Source of the DNA: Akkermansia muciniphila
Lineage (GTDB): Bacteria > Verrucomicrobiota > Verrucomicrobiia > Limisphaerales > BJHT01
Assembly: GCA_945861535.1 (NCBI GenBank)
Contig: CAMAUZ010000043.1
Coordinates: forward strand, 1-63,368
Direction: 5' to 3'
Length of the DNA: 63,368 bases
Shown: positions 50,686 through 59,814 of the stretch, in pieces
How the letters are laid out: every line of letters starts with the position of its first letter
Position numbering within the stretch: the first letter of the stretch is position 1
Position numbers and translations under genes: made by a program
The notes under the pieces: generated by a model
What the model saw: the letters and a program-made list of their open reading frames with translations, nothing else
Database searches by the model: none
What the model was told of the DNA's origin: nothing

Positions 50686-53247
50686 TCAGGGGAGATAACG
50701 GAACTCGTGACAGTTGAACAAGGCCCACCGGAGATCGGCCAGGCCGTCAATCGGCTTGGTGTTCGCGGCGAGAATGGACTTGGCTTCGGCGAGTTCTGCC
50801 GTCGTCGGGCGGCGGGTGAGGATTTCGAGATAGGCCAGTTCGATGGCTTGCTCGGGCTTCGGATCCTTGCCGGCGATGAGCGGGTGGAGCGGCTCGAGCG
50901 GCCCGACGCGCGAGGCTTCGTGGGTGGCCTTGCCATTGAGCAGCATGAGTTCCTGGCGGAGCGACGGGGACTCGTCACGGAATTCGCCAAGATTTTCGCG
51001 CGAGGGCTGGCCGAAGACGCGGAGGAAATGTGAGGGTGCCGCCGGGGTCGCCATGCGCAGGGTGGTGTCGAACTTCGGATTGTCATCCACCGTTTCCTTG
51101 ATGGTTTCCAAGCGGAAGCGTTCGGCGAGACCGGATTGCAGCAGGCGGCGGCGGGCCATGCGCTCGGCTTCCATCGCTTCGTCCTCTTTCATCTTCTGCT
51201 TGGAGAAGTCTCTTTTCACCTGGCTGAGCAATTCCATCGAAGCGGCTTCGGCCTGATTTTTCATCGCCAGCAATTCCTTGGAGTCCTGTTTGAGGAGGGC
51301 TTCAAAGTCCAGTTTGTCGCCACGTTCGAGATCGTAAGGCGCGGTGGGCTTGGGCGTTTTGACCGCCATCATGTTGGGTTCGTCGCCCTCGGGAGCCGGG
51401 GTCTTGGCTTCGGCGACCATGGCTGGCGGGGCAAGCGGCACGCGAATCTGGCGGGTGACTTCGCGGAGGTTGGCGCCATCGGGCCATTTGTGATCGAAGA
51501 GATGGCCGGCGGTGGCGAGGCTGTCGAAGAGCACTTCGCTGAGCATCCGGCGCGAACGCGGGGCGGTGAAGGACGCTTCGGCGCGTTGAACTTCGTCCAC
51601 GCTGGCCCCGGCCGGCAGGTGCCCGCGTTGGTAAGTGTCGGTGAGCATGATCAGCTTCACGATCGACCGGAGATCGTACCCGCCGGCGATGAACTCCTGG
51701 GCGAGGAACTGGAGGGTCTGCGGGTGGCGCATCTCGTTGTAGGCCGAGAAGTTGTCGAGCGGCTCGACAAAGCCGCGGCCGACGAGTTCCGCCCACACGC
51801 GGTTCACGAAGGAACGCGCAAAGTAAGGATTGCGCGGATCGGTGATCATCGCGGCCAATTGTTCCCGCAACGGGCTGGGGCGGTAGATGCTCTTCAATAC
51901 ATCCTGCTTCGGCACGCTGGCGGTGGCCTCAGCGAGGACGTCGCCGCCGGGCAGGGCGGCACGGCGGGCTTGCTCGACGGTGGTGCCGTCCACCAGTTCT
52001 TCGAGGGCTTTTTTGGCGGCCGCGGCGGCGAGATCGGGCGATTCGGGGGCGGGTTTGCGACGGTCTTCGAGGCGGCGGATGTACTGCGGCTGGCCTTTGA
52101 AGCTGATCATTTCAAACGGGAATTTCGGCTTCACGCCGTCGCGCTCCGGGGCTTGTTCGCGCTCCGGGGGCCATTTCACGGCCATCTCGGTGCCTTCGGT
52201 GGTGTAGTAGGTCTTGCGCAGTTTGCCCGACTCGACGCGCTTGGTCTGGCCGAAGAAGGCGGCCAGTTCGTAAAATTCCTTCTGCTTCCAGTCATCAAAC
52301 GGATGGTCGTGGCATTCGGCGCAGGACAGCCGGACGCCGAGGAAAATCTGCGAGGTCGCACCCGCGAGCGCCATCGGATTGGCGGCGTCACCGAGGACGA
52401 AGCCGGTGGCCGGGGCCTGATCGGGGCGGCCGTTGGTGGCGATCAGTTCGCGGGCGAGTTCATCGTAGGGTTTTCCCTGCGCGATGGAGCGGTTGATGTA
52501 AGCGAGCATCTGGGAACCGCCCTCGGCGCGCGAACGAATCCGCAGCATGTCGGCGTAGAAGACCGTCCAGCGTTCCGAAAACCGGCCATGGCTCAGCAGG
52601 CGGTCCACCAGCTTCTCACGGCGGTCTCCTGCCGACTCCTTCTCAAACTGGGTGATCTCCGCCGCCGTGGGAATGCGCCCGATCAAGTCCACCGTCACCC
52701 GACGGAGAAACGCCAGATCGTCGATTGCGGGTGCCACGCGGGGCTGCGGGCCTTTGCCGGCGGCGTTCTCAGCCGCCAGAATCTTGTCCGTCAATTGAGC
52801 CGCCTCGCGCAGGGAAGCCGGGGCTTTGTCGGGGATCAAATCCTTCTCGGCCAGACCCGGCACTTCCTTCTTCCGCGATTTCAGCGCCAACCCCGCGGGA
52901 AAATTCGCGCCGGTCTTCACCCATTCCACCAGCCAGTTGCGGTGCGGACCCGAGAGCGGCTCGGACTCCTGCGGCATGATGTCATCGTGCCCGCGCGGCA
53001 GAGTGATGCGACGGAGCAATTCGCTCTTGGTCAGGTCGGCAGGATTGATGACCGGCCCGTGCTTGCCGCCCTTGAGAAGGCCCTCCTTGGTGTCGAGCCG
53101 CAGCCCGCCCTTGGAGCTGTCCGCGCCGTGGCAACGTACGCAGACATTTTCGAGCACGGGCAGAACTTGCTGTTGGAAATCGACGGCGGCAGAAGCGATT
53201 CCCACGGAGGAAAACAACAGAACCAGATGGCGCATTTGAGCGGGCAT
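50686..53247 (-). CDS. PSD1-type cytochrome c + DUF1549 + DUF1553 protein
   Basis: I start at ATG 53247 (MPAQMRHLVLLFSSVGIASA leader), giving 853 residues. ATG 53235 would also keep the leader, and the frame is open to 53274. The N-terminal PSCyt1-type domain has ENVCVRCHGADSSKGGLRLD with CVRCH near 37-41, DUF1549 covers about 150-370 (FLRRVTVDLIGRIPTAAEITQFEKESAGDRREKLVDRLLSHGRF) with LSCAECHDHPFDDW, and DUF1553 lies in the C-terminal part (YQRGHLPAG, FRLETIKETVDDNP). It is the first gene of the operon and its product probably carries haem in the periplasm. The substrate is unknown. Confidence 0.88.
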   Translation of the reverse strand: MPAQMRHLVLLFSSVGIASAAVDFQQQVLPVLENVCVRCHGADSSKGGLRLDTKEGLLKGGKHGPVINPADLTKSELLRRITLPRGHDDIMPQESEPLSGPHRNWLVEWVKTGANFPAGLALKSRKKEVPGLAEKDLIPDKAPASLREAAQLTDKILAAENAAGKGPQPRVAPAIDDLAFLRRVTVDLIGRIPTAAEITQFEKESAGDRREKLVDRLLSHGRFSERWTVFYADMLRIRSRAEGGSQMLAYINRSIAQGKPYDELARELIATNGRPDQAPATGFVLGDAANPMALAGATSQIFLGVRLSCAECHDHPFDDWKQKEFYELAAFFGQTKRVESGKLRKTYYTTEGTEMAVKWPPEREQAPERDGVKPKFPFEMISFKGQPQYIRRLEDRRKPAPESPDLAAAAAKKALEELVDGTTVEQARRAALPGGDVLAEATASVPKQDVLKSIYRPSPLREQLAAMITDPRNPYFARSFVNRVWAELVGRGFVEPLDNFSAYNEMRHPQTLQFLAQEFIAGGYDLRSIVKLIMLTDTYQRGHLPAGASVDEVQRAEASFTAPRSRRMLSEVLFDSLATAGHLFDHKWPDGANLREVTRQIRVPLAPPAMVAEAKTPAPEGDEPNMMAVKTPKPTAPYDLERGDKLDFEALLKQDSKELLAMKNQAEAASMELLSQVKRDFSKQKMKEDEAMEAERMARRRLLQSGLAERFRLETIKETVDDNPKFDTTLRMATPAAPSHFLRVFGQPSRENLGEFRDESPSLRQELMLLNGKATHEASRVGPLEPLHPLIAGKDPKPEQAIELAYLEILTRRPTTAELAEAKSILAANTKPIDGLADLRWALFNCHEFRYLP

Positions 53248-53697
53248 GGGTTGCGGACTAGCTGCTAGTTGCAAGCATTCGATGAATTATGGCGAATTTC
53301 TCGGAAACTCGGGAGCCGGTTTGAAGACTCGCGCGGTGAGATCCCCGGGCCTGTAGGCGGCGGGCGTTTCGGCGAAACTTGGAGGCCGCGTGCCCTCACG
53401 CCGGGACACATGTTTTTTTCGAACACGCCCCCTTGCTCCAGTCGCCGCAGGCCAGCACCAACCGATTTCGCAAAAAAACCGATGTACGGGAATGTTAACG
53501 GCTATGTCGGGGTGGAAATTGGGGGAGGAAGGCTTTGAGAGAGAAGCCGGTTGGCTCGACTTGGTGGCGGATTGGGGACGGGCTGGGCGGCTCTGGTATC
53601 CCTCCGCTGCGCGCCGGACCGCGCTGCGTTCACGTTCCGCTCCGCCGAGCCACGGTTTCGGTTGGGCAGGCGGTGGGTTCCTCCGAGCGTTGGGACC

Positions 53698-53800
53698 ATG
53701 AACCCGGACAACGAACCGCGGAGGCATTACCCGCAACTGATGAGCATCGGCACCCCGTGGGAGGTGAAGCAGGTGGAAATCGAACTGGGCTGGCAGTGGG
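53698..53800 (+). pseudogene. N-terminal remnant of an ISL3-type transposase
   Basis: ATG 53698 starts a frame reading MNPDNEPRRHYPQLMSIGTP then WEVKQVEIELGWQWG. The phrase TPWEVKQVEIEL matches the beginning of ISL3-family transposases (PW-V--VEL-L). The rest of the transposase is absent; the sequence turns into RHS-like codons in another frame. A chance resemblance is possible because only about 34 residues survive. Confidence 0.4.
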
Positions 53801-53809
53801 GGCGGTGGC

Positions 53810-54079
53810 CCCGTCGCCGGGCAGCAGTTCGAGTACCGCTTCGATGACATCGGCAACCGCCAATCCGCCGCGCCTGTGGGGCAGGCTTCCAGCCTGCCAG
53901 TTCGGACAGCATCCCTGTCGCACACCGGCCGAGCCGACCTCCGCGGCGAAAACGACACCGCCAACGATCTCAACCAAAACACCCAGCGCACCGTCCCGGC
54001 TTCGCCGAGGTGCAAGGGAGTGGGGTTGGAGTTCCGCGTTTACGGGGCCCGTTGCTCACACGCCGCCCGAACCGCGTAA
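53810..54079 (+). pseudogene. RHS-repeat protein fragment interrupted by a palindromic element
   Basis: The frame at 53819 begins GQQFEYRFDDIGNRQSA, an RHS/YD-repeat signature (YxFDxIGNR). Further on, ANDLNQNTQRTVPA resembles the N-x-LNQYTxRTVPG repeat end. Between them lies GQASSLPVRTASLSHTG, encoded by a GTGGGGCAGG palindromic half-element (53876-53921). The frame stops at 54079 without the rest of an RHS protein; sequence to ~54150 (NKLYGRARSDATVNF in another frame) may be more debris. The fragment is not functional. Confidence 0.55.
53876..53921. repeat. Half of a GTGGGGCAGG palindromic element, inside the RHS remnant
   Basis: GCAGGCTTCCAGCCTGC and GACAGCATCCCTGTC are two small palindromes with TTCC and ATCC centres, as in the first half of the 26.95 kb element. 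No matching second half is found nearby, so this is an incomplete copy. Confidence 0.7.
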
Positions 54080-54326
54080 GCACGGAACTCAAAACCGGAG
54101 TTTTCCAACAAGCTCTATGGCCGCGCCCGCAGTGACGCCACAGTCAACTTCCAGGCCCATTGGGGAACGCGCCCACCCGCGCGCCCCACCCCTCCGGCGC
54201 CTCATCGCGCTGGTTGTCCGGGCTGTGGCGACACGTGTCCCGGTGCTGGATACAGGGGCACATCCAGCCACAGCCGAGAGCGAGCGTGCTCCCGGGCGAC
54301 ACTTCAGGCAACCCATGGTGCGGATA

Positions 54327-54356
54327 ACAAAAAAGGGCACTCTTGCGAGTGCCCTT
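54327..54356 (-). terminator. Terminator of the sugar-isomerase-like gene
   Basis: AAGGGCACTC and GAGTGCCCTT form a perfect 10-bp stem with a TTGC-type tetraloop, followed on the minus strand by a T-rich tail (CTTTTTTGTT). It lies 26 bases after the gene's stop codon. Confidence 0.92.
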
Positions 54357-54381
54357 GCTCAATTTGGAAATGGAAGTCCGG

Positions 54382-55422
54382 CTATTTCCCGAGGAGATGC
54401 TCGATCACCATCTGATCCAGCGCCTGATAATCGCGGTCCGCAATCATCCGTTGCGCCGTCTTATCGTCATACGACCGCGCCTTCTCGACCAGGCGCAGAA
54501 AAGTGCGACGGCTGTTGTCCAGATGCGCCATCCAATGCTCGACCTTGGTCGTGCGGAAGGGATGCACATCGAAGCACACATACTCACCGTTGCTCCCATA
54601 TTGGTTCTGTTCGAGAACTCGCACCTGATTAAAGGCCACGCGCAGATTTGTGCTGCCAAAGGGTTTGTCCTGATCGAACTTCAATCCGTTCTGATCGTTC
54701 AGGTGCAGCGACCAGAGCTTCTCGAACGCCATGGCAAAAGCGATCTCATCCGACGGATCCAGCCCCGCCAGGGTGCAATGCGCGCTCTCGATCAAAGCCC
54801 CGACCCGCTTGGGATCACGCGTCAACGGCGCGAGTGCCAAAGCGTGGCCAATGGTCGGAATGTAAGCGTGATCCATCGGCTCATTAGGCTTCGGCTCAAT
54901 GGCTATACGGACCTTCTTGTCATGGGCGAGCATCTTATCGAGCGCCATGACCAGCAATTCGACACTGCGCCGGGCATCCTTGGCCTCGCGAATATAAGTT
55001 CCCTCGCGTGCCAGCCAGAGCACGAGCAAATCCGTGCCCATGATCTTGGCGATGTCGATGCATCGCAGCGACCGATCCACCGCGTATTGCCGATGCTTCG
55101 GGTCATTGCTGGTGTAAGCGCCATCAATGGTCTCCGGCGCGAACCACAACCGCGGCGCCACCATCTCGGCGGCGATCCCCTCGCCATTCAGCCGCTTCTT
55201 CAGCTCGCGGGCTTCCTTGAGAATCTGCGCCGAACTCTTGCTGTCGATGTCCGGCACCACGTCATCGTCGTGAAACATCATCGCATCGAACCCCAGTTTC
55301 TTGAGCTGTCCCAATTTCCAGTCAAACGCCTGCGGCGGTCGCACCGGCGGACCATAGGGATCCTGCCCCTCGCTGATATTCCACGGACCGAAACAGAATT
55401 TATAGGTGTGTGTTTTCCGCAT
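54382..55422 (-). CDS. Sugar phosphate isomerase/epimerase, xylose isomerase-like TIM barrel
   Basis: The 346-residue protein begins MRKTHTYKFCFGPWNISEGQDPYG and has MMFHDDDVVPD near residue 48, the metal-adjacent strand of xylose isomerase-type barrels. IAIEPKPNEPMDHAYIPTIGHALAL near 170 and ESAHCTLAGLDPSDEIAFAMAFEKLWSLHLNDQNGLKFDQDKPFG near 210-255 carry the expected Glu, His and Asp metal ligands. The order resembles true xylose isomerase more than generic epimerases. It lies at the 3' end of the polysaccharide locus but may be unrelated to it. Confidence 0.75.
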   Translation of the reverse strand: MRKTHTYKFCFGPWNISEGQDPYGPPVRPPQAFDWKLGQLKKLGFDAMMFHDDDVVPDIDSKSSAQILKEARELKKRLNGEGIAAEMVAPRLWFAPETIDGAYTSNDPKHRQYAVDRSLRCIDIAKIMGTDLLVLWLAREGTYIREAKDARRSVELLVMALDKMLAHDKKVRIAIEPKPNEPMDHAYIPTIGHALALAPLTRDPKRVGALIESAHCTLAGLDPSDEIAFAMAFEKLWSLHLNDQNGLKFDQDKPFGSTNLRVAFNQVRVLEQNQYGSNGEYVCFDVHPFRTTKVEHWMAHLDNSRRTFLRLVEKARSYDDKTAQRMIADRDYQALDQMVIEHLLGK

Positions 55423-55502
55423 ATAAGTTAAGGGATTAAACAGTGCAGGCGGGTTCGCAATTCATGACTCCGAATTTTATCCATCGAACAGTCATCAAGT
55501 CA

Positions 55503-57389
55503 TCAAGTCAGATAAGGCTGATACTCTGGAATTGCCTTCTTCAACTGAATTTTTAACTCATTTGGCTCCTTGGCGTAAGCATCGCGACTGAGGTCCAAGA
55601 TCATTTTTCGCACGCCCTCCACGGCCTGCGGCTGACAGACAAAACGCATGATTTTGGCATGCTTGGTCGCCGCAATGTTTTCACCATCGTGGCTGAGTTC
55701 CTCGAAGAGCTTCTCCCCAGGCCGTAATCCGGTGAACTCAATTTCAATATCCTCCCCCGGCCGCAGACCGCTCAACTGAATCAAGTCCCGCGCCAGATCG
55801 ACAATTTTCACCGGCTTGCCCATATCGAGCACGAAGATTTCGCCGCCCTCGCCCTGGAGACTGCTCTGGAGCACCAAACCCACCGCCTCGGGAATGGTCA
55901 TGAAATAGCGGGTAACATCCGGATGCGTAACCTTCACGGGTCCACCCGCGGCAATCTGTCGTTGAAAGATGGGAATGACACTGCCGGAGGATCCCAAAAC
56001 ATTCCCGAATCGCACGGCCATAAACTTGGTCTTGTCCGGATTGACAGCGTGAAGCGCCTGCACAAACACCTCCGCCAACCGCTTCGACGCCCCCATGACA
56101 TTGGTAGGATTAATCGCCTTGTCTGTGGAGATCATCACAAATCGATCCACCCCGTGCTTGAGCGCCGCCTCAGCCAATCCCATCGTCCCCAGCGAATTGT
56201 TCTTGATCGCCTCTGACGGCTGCTGCTCCATCATCGGCACATGCTTGTGCGCGGCGGCATGATAGACCACCCCCGGCTTGAAGCGCTCAAAAACATAAGT
56301 CATTCGTTCCTGGTCCAGAATATCCGCCACCACCGGCAAGATGACCCCCCCATACCCCAACTCGATCAACTCCTGCTCAATCGGAAACAACTGCACTTCC
56401 GACTGATCCACCACCAACAACCGGGCCGGATTGAAGGAAGCGATCTGCCGGCACAGTTCACTCCCAATGCTGCCCCCACCCCCCGTCACCATCACCACCC
56501 GTCCGGCCAACATGTTACGGATACCTTCCGTCTCCAGTTGGATCGGATCCCGCCCCAGCAAGTCCTGAATCTGCACCGACCGGAGCTGACTCACCTTCAC
56601 CTTCCCCGACGCCAACTGATCCATGGACGGCACTGTCTCAAACTTCAGCCGCGCCTCCTGTAAGATCCGCACAATCTCCCCAATCCGCTTCGCCGACGAC
56701 GACGGCATCGCGATTACCACCTCCTCCAGATCAAACCTCTGGTCCTCCTCCAGCAACAACTCCGGCGCCCCGACCACCGGAATATCATGCACCCGATGCC
56801 CCCACTTATCCTTGTCATCATCGAAGAAAACCACCGGCTCCATCCCCAACCCACGCTTCACCGTCAACTCCCGCACCAGTGCCGCCCCCACATACCCCGC
56901 CCCCACAATCCCCACACGCCGCGCCCGGCTCCGCCCCCCGCTCTGCGGAGACAGAAACCGTTCGCGCACCAGCCGAAATCCCAGCCGGATGGCCGCCAGA
57001 ATGACAAAGGACAACACGAAGTCGGCCAGAATCACCCCGCGCGGCGGCGACTTGATCCCACCCGTTTCCAATACCCGGACCACCCAAACCAAGGCGGAAC
57101 CGGAGAACAAGGCGGCCAACAGTCGGCTCAAGTCCGGCGTGCTGAAAAAACTGAGCAATCCCGCGAACTGCCGAAAAAGGTAGAGCAGCAGCAATTTGAT
57201 GGGAATGACCCAGAGCAGCGCCACCCACAGTTGCCGTTGATACTCAGCCGAAATTACAAAGTCGAACCTGAGCAAGTACGCCAGGACCAGACTGAACGCC
57301 AAGCCACCGGCATAGCATAGCAGGAGCAAGACCACCCTGACCGCACGGGTGAGCTTCAGCGATTGGGTGCGAACTTGGGGAATACTCAT
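55503..57389 (-). CDS. WbpM/FlaA1-like membrane UDP-sugar 4,6-dehydratase
   Basis: The 628-residue protein has four N-terminal transmembrane helices (VVLLLLCYAGGLAFSLVLAYLL onward). A CapD-like N-terminal nucleotide-binding domain with VGIVGAGYVGAALVREL follows at about 158. The catalytic short-chain dehydrogenase domain begins near 295 with VVMVTGGGGSIGSELCRQIASF. The Tyr of YxxxK is replaced by Met in NVMGASKR, as in WbpM/FlaA1 enzymes that make UDP-4-keto-6-deoxy-HexNAc. NAAAHKHVP and RFGNVLGSSGSVIP are family blocks. It lies upstream of the isomerase-like gene and downstream of the WbpL-like gene in one minus-strand run. Confidence 0.87.
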   Translation of the reverse strand: MSIPQVRTQSLKLTRAVRVVLLLLCYAGGLAFSLVLAYLLRFDFVISAEYQRQLWVALLWVIPIKLLLLYLFRQFAGLLSFFSTPDLSRLLAALFSGSALVWVVRVLETGGIKSPPRGVILADFVLSFVILAAIRLGFRLVRERFLSPQSGGRSRARRVGIVGAGYVGAALVRELTVKRGLGMEPVVFFDDDKDKWGHRVHDIPVVGAPELLLEEDQRFDLEEVVIAMPSSSAKRIGEIVRILQEARLKFETVPSMDQLASGKVKVSQLRSVQIQDLLGRDPIQLETEGIRNMLAGRVVMVTGGGGSIGSELCRQIASFNPARLLVVDQSEVQLFPIEQELIELGYGGVILPVVADILDQERMTYVFERFKPGVVYHAAAHKHVPMMEQQPSEAIKNNSLGTMGLAEAALKHGVDRFVMISTDKAINPTNVMGASKRLAEVFVQALHAVNPDKTKFMAVRFGNVLGSSGSVIPIFQRQIAAGGPVKVTHPDVTRYFMTIPEAVGLVLQSSLQGEGGEIFVLDMGKPVKIVDLARDLIQLSGLRPGEDIEIEFTGLRPGEKLFEELSHDGENIAATKHAKIMRFVCQPQAVEGVRKMILDLSRDAYAKEPNELKIQLKKAIPEYQPYLT

Positions 57390-57419
57390 CGGCTACGTCG
57401 GCTGAACATAAGCCTACGC

Positions 57420-58502
57420 TCAGACGCAGACACTGGTTCCTGCCCCTTGGGCTGCGGATCGCGCACGGGCTCTTTCCGTGGCACGGAACGCACGCTCGGA
57501 GAATAGAAAGAATACGCCGCAGAGCGAGACCACGCCAAAACCAAGGGCGACCTTCGCAGCCCCGTCCACACGCAGGTAAACATACACCAGTGCCAAAACA
57601 CTCAATTGTAACAACATCTCCCAGCCCGTCACAAATCCATGGCTCTTACCCGAGGCGACTAGGCGTTGGTAGAAATGCTCGCGATGAGCCGCATACCAGC
57701 ATTCACCCCGCCACACGCGCCGGACCAGTGTAATTCCGGTATCGAGCACGAAATTCGCATGAAGAAGAGCCAGCGGGATCAGCAGCCGGCCGTGGTCCGC
57801 CAGTCCCAACCAGCAGACCAGCGCCGCCAACAAAAATCCTAAAGGCGCGCTGCCGACATCGCCCATGAACATCCGGGCCCGCGGAAAGTTGTGTGGCAGG
57901 AATCCGGCCGCCGCGCCCGCCAACGCCAAACTGAACAAGACCGGTGCACTGTCCCAGCGGCCCGTCTCCGTCCCGGCCAGTAGTGCCATGCCGATTCCGG
58001 TTATCACCGCCTGTCCGGCCGCGATGCCATTTATTCCGTCCATGAAGTTAAAGGCGTTGGTATACCCGGTCAGCCACAGAAACAGCACCACCAGTCCTAG
58101 CCACTGCGACAGTCCCCATGGGTAACCCCACCCCGCTCCAAAACTTGCCGACGGGCCTAGCAATGCGACGAGCACCGCCACCGCCACCGCCGCATGGCAA
58201 CCGAACCGCAAAAGCGGCGGAACAGATCGAAGGTCGTCCAGAAATGAAACCACCGCCAGCACCAGGGCACCCAGCAGCAACACGGTTGACACACCGCCAC
58301 CCTGGTCGAGAACCAATTTGATCCCTGCCAGCCCCAGCGCTGCGAGAATCGCTATTCCCCCACCGCGAATCGTCGGCCGCGCGTGACTCGACCGCGCATT
58401 GGGACGATCAATGACACCACAGCGGAGCAAAAGTGCGGCCACCGGAAAGCCCAACAGATAACTCCCAAGAGCACTGCCAAAGAAAGTTATCCAGACACTC
58501 AT
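57420..58502 (-). CDS. MraY/WecA/WbpL-family undecaprenyl-phosphate glycosylphosphotransferase
   Basis: ATG 58502 (MSVWITFFGSALGSYLLGFP) is preferred because the upstream frame (to 58733) has no membrane-protein character; this gives 360 residues with about ten helices. GYTNAFNFMDGINGIAAGQ and NFPRARMFMGDVGSAPLGFLL carry the Asp-rich catalytic motifs of the family. HREHFYQRLVASGKSH resembles the C-terminal loop of WecA/WbpL. It would attach the first HexNAc-1-phosphate to undecaprenyl phosphate, starting repeat-unit assembly. The sugar may be a 6-deoxy-HexNAc made by its WbpM-like neighbour. Confidence 0.87.
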   Translation of the reverse strand: MSVWITFFGSALGSYLLGFPVAALLLRCGVIDRPNARSSHARPTIRGGGIAILAALGLAGIKLVLDQGGGVSTVLLLGALVLAVVSFLDDLRSVPPLLRFGCHAAVAVAVLVALLGPSASFGAGWGYPWGLSQWLGLVVLFLWLTGYTNAFNFMDGINGIAAGQAVITGIGMALLAGTETGRWDSAPVLFSLALAGAAAGFLPHNFPRARMFMGDVGSAPLGFLLAALVCWLGLADHGRLLIPLALLHANFVLDTGITLVRRVWRGECWYAAHREHFYQRLVASGKSHGFVTGWEMLLQLSVLALVYVYLRVDGAAKVALGFGVVSLCGVFFLFSERAFRATERARARSAAQGAGTSVCV

Positions 58503-58692
58503 ACCAAAGCTTAAGACGCGTCTGCGTACCGAGTCCTCCGAGCGCTCACTTCGAAAGTTAACCTGATGAATTCGCTCTCCGACCTTAGCGAATCTACTAC
58601 CTGGCCCCTTGCTGTTTCCATCGAACTTTTGACGCCAACTTGCTCCGCACCCGGATTTCCTGCCGGTCCCCAATTGCCTTCGCACCCAAGGC

Positions 58693-59814
58693 CTAGCCCT
58701 AATGCCTTTCGGTAATTTGAGGGGTAGCCCCATAGATGACCCACCCCTCGTGATAAAAGCGGGGGATGAAAAGCAAATCCTCGTCCCGCCGTCCCGCTGC
58801 CACCCCGCCGCCGTTGACCGGTTTTGCGGCCGCCTATCAAGCCTGTTTTGCCGCCGGCCACCCGGCCGTGCCCAAGCGCCGCGGCCGCGCCGCCTTTGCC
58901 AAGCTCACCACCGGCGTGCTGCTCGAACTGGGGCCGCACAATCCCTTGGCCACGGCCATCGGCCTCGCTGGCCAGTCCGAATGGGCGCTGGCCGTGGAGT
59001 TGTTGGCGCAACTGCCCGCCCGCGCCCTGCTGCTGGCCGACCGCCTGCACGGGTGCGCCGCCTTTGTCGCGGTGGCCGCCGCGGCGTGCGCCAAGGTGGG
59101 GAGCCATTTTCTGATCCGTGCCCGCACCAACATTCGCGCGCAGATCCTCCGCCGCTTCAAGGATGGCAGCCGGCTGGTGCGCCTGCCCGTGCGGCAAAGG
59201 GGAAGCCGCAGGTGATCACGCACTGGGTGACGGTGCGGGAAATCCGCGTGCGCGTGCAGCGGCCGGGGCACCGGGCGCAGGAACTGCGGTTGTGGACCAG
59301 CCTGGTGGATCCCGCCGCCGCGCCGGCCGCGGAATTGATCCCCCGCTACGCGCGCCGGTGGGAACACAAACTGTATTACCGGGAACTGAAACGGCAGTTG
59401 CGCAAGAGCGACGTGTTGCACCGCCACACGCTGCTGACGGGGGCGCAGGAGATCGCGGCGGTCGTGGTGGCCAGCGCGCTGCTGGCGCGCGAGCGGGCGC
59501 GGGCGGCGGCGGGGCAGACCCCGGTGCTCACCGTGAGCTTCGGCAAGACCCTGGAACTGGCGCGGTGCCTGTGGCTGACGCTGGCGCTGGCCGGCGAGCT
59601 GTTGACGCCGCGCCAGCAGCAGCAACTGACGGCGCGCTTTATGGAACGGGCCGGGCGTTATGTGACGCGCCGCCGGCGCCGGCCCCGCAGTTGTCCCCGC
59701 GCCGTGCGCCGCCCCGTCAGCAAATGGCCGCGCCTGCTCAAAAACCAAGCTTGGGAAGGGGATATCCGTTTCCATTTCCTCCAGCCGTGAATTACCGAAA
59801 GGCATTAGGGCTAG
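58693..59814. mobile_element. Defective IS4-like element, 25-bp perfect terminal inverted repeats
   Basis: 58693-58717 and 59790-59814 are perfect 25-base inverted repeats with CTAGCCC at the outer edge and CTTTCGGTAATT at the inner edge. The enclosed 1.1 kb encodes an incomplete, frameshifted transposase. No clear target-site duplication flanks the ends. It was inserted within or at the 3' side of a neuA-like gene, whose C-terminal part is missing beyond the element. Confidence 0.87.
58766..59790 (+). pseudogene. IS4-family transposase, frameshifted and missing catalytic residues
   Basis: The first part (58766-59215, frame 2) has RRGRAAFAKLTTGVLLELG, LATAIGLAGQSEWALAVELL, LLLADRLHG (second-Asp motif) and FLIRARTNI. 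The same protein continues in frame 1 from about 59198 with KGKPQVITHWVTVREI, RWEHKLYYRELKRQL and the C-terminal ASALLARERARAAAG ... FGKTLELARCLWL to 59790. A one-base frameshift near 59195 separates them. The N-terminal ~120 residues, including the first catalytic Asp, are missing. The Glu expected in RWEHELYxRELK is Lys here. No active transposase can be made. Confidence 0.85.

Noticed and set aside
59190-59215. Programmed ribosomal frameshift in the IS4 transposase
   Set aside because: IS4-type transposases are normally one frame, and other lesions (N-terminal loss, Glu to Lys) show the gene is dead.
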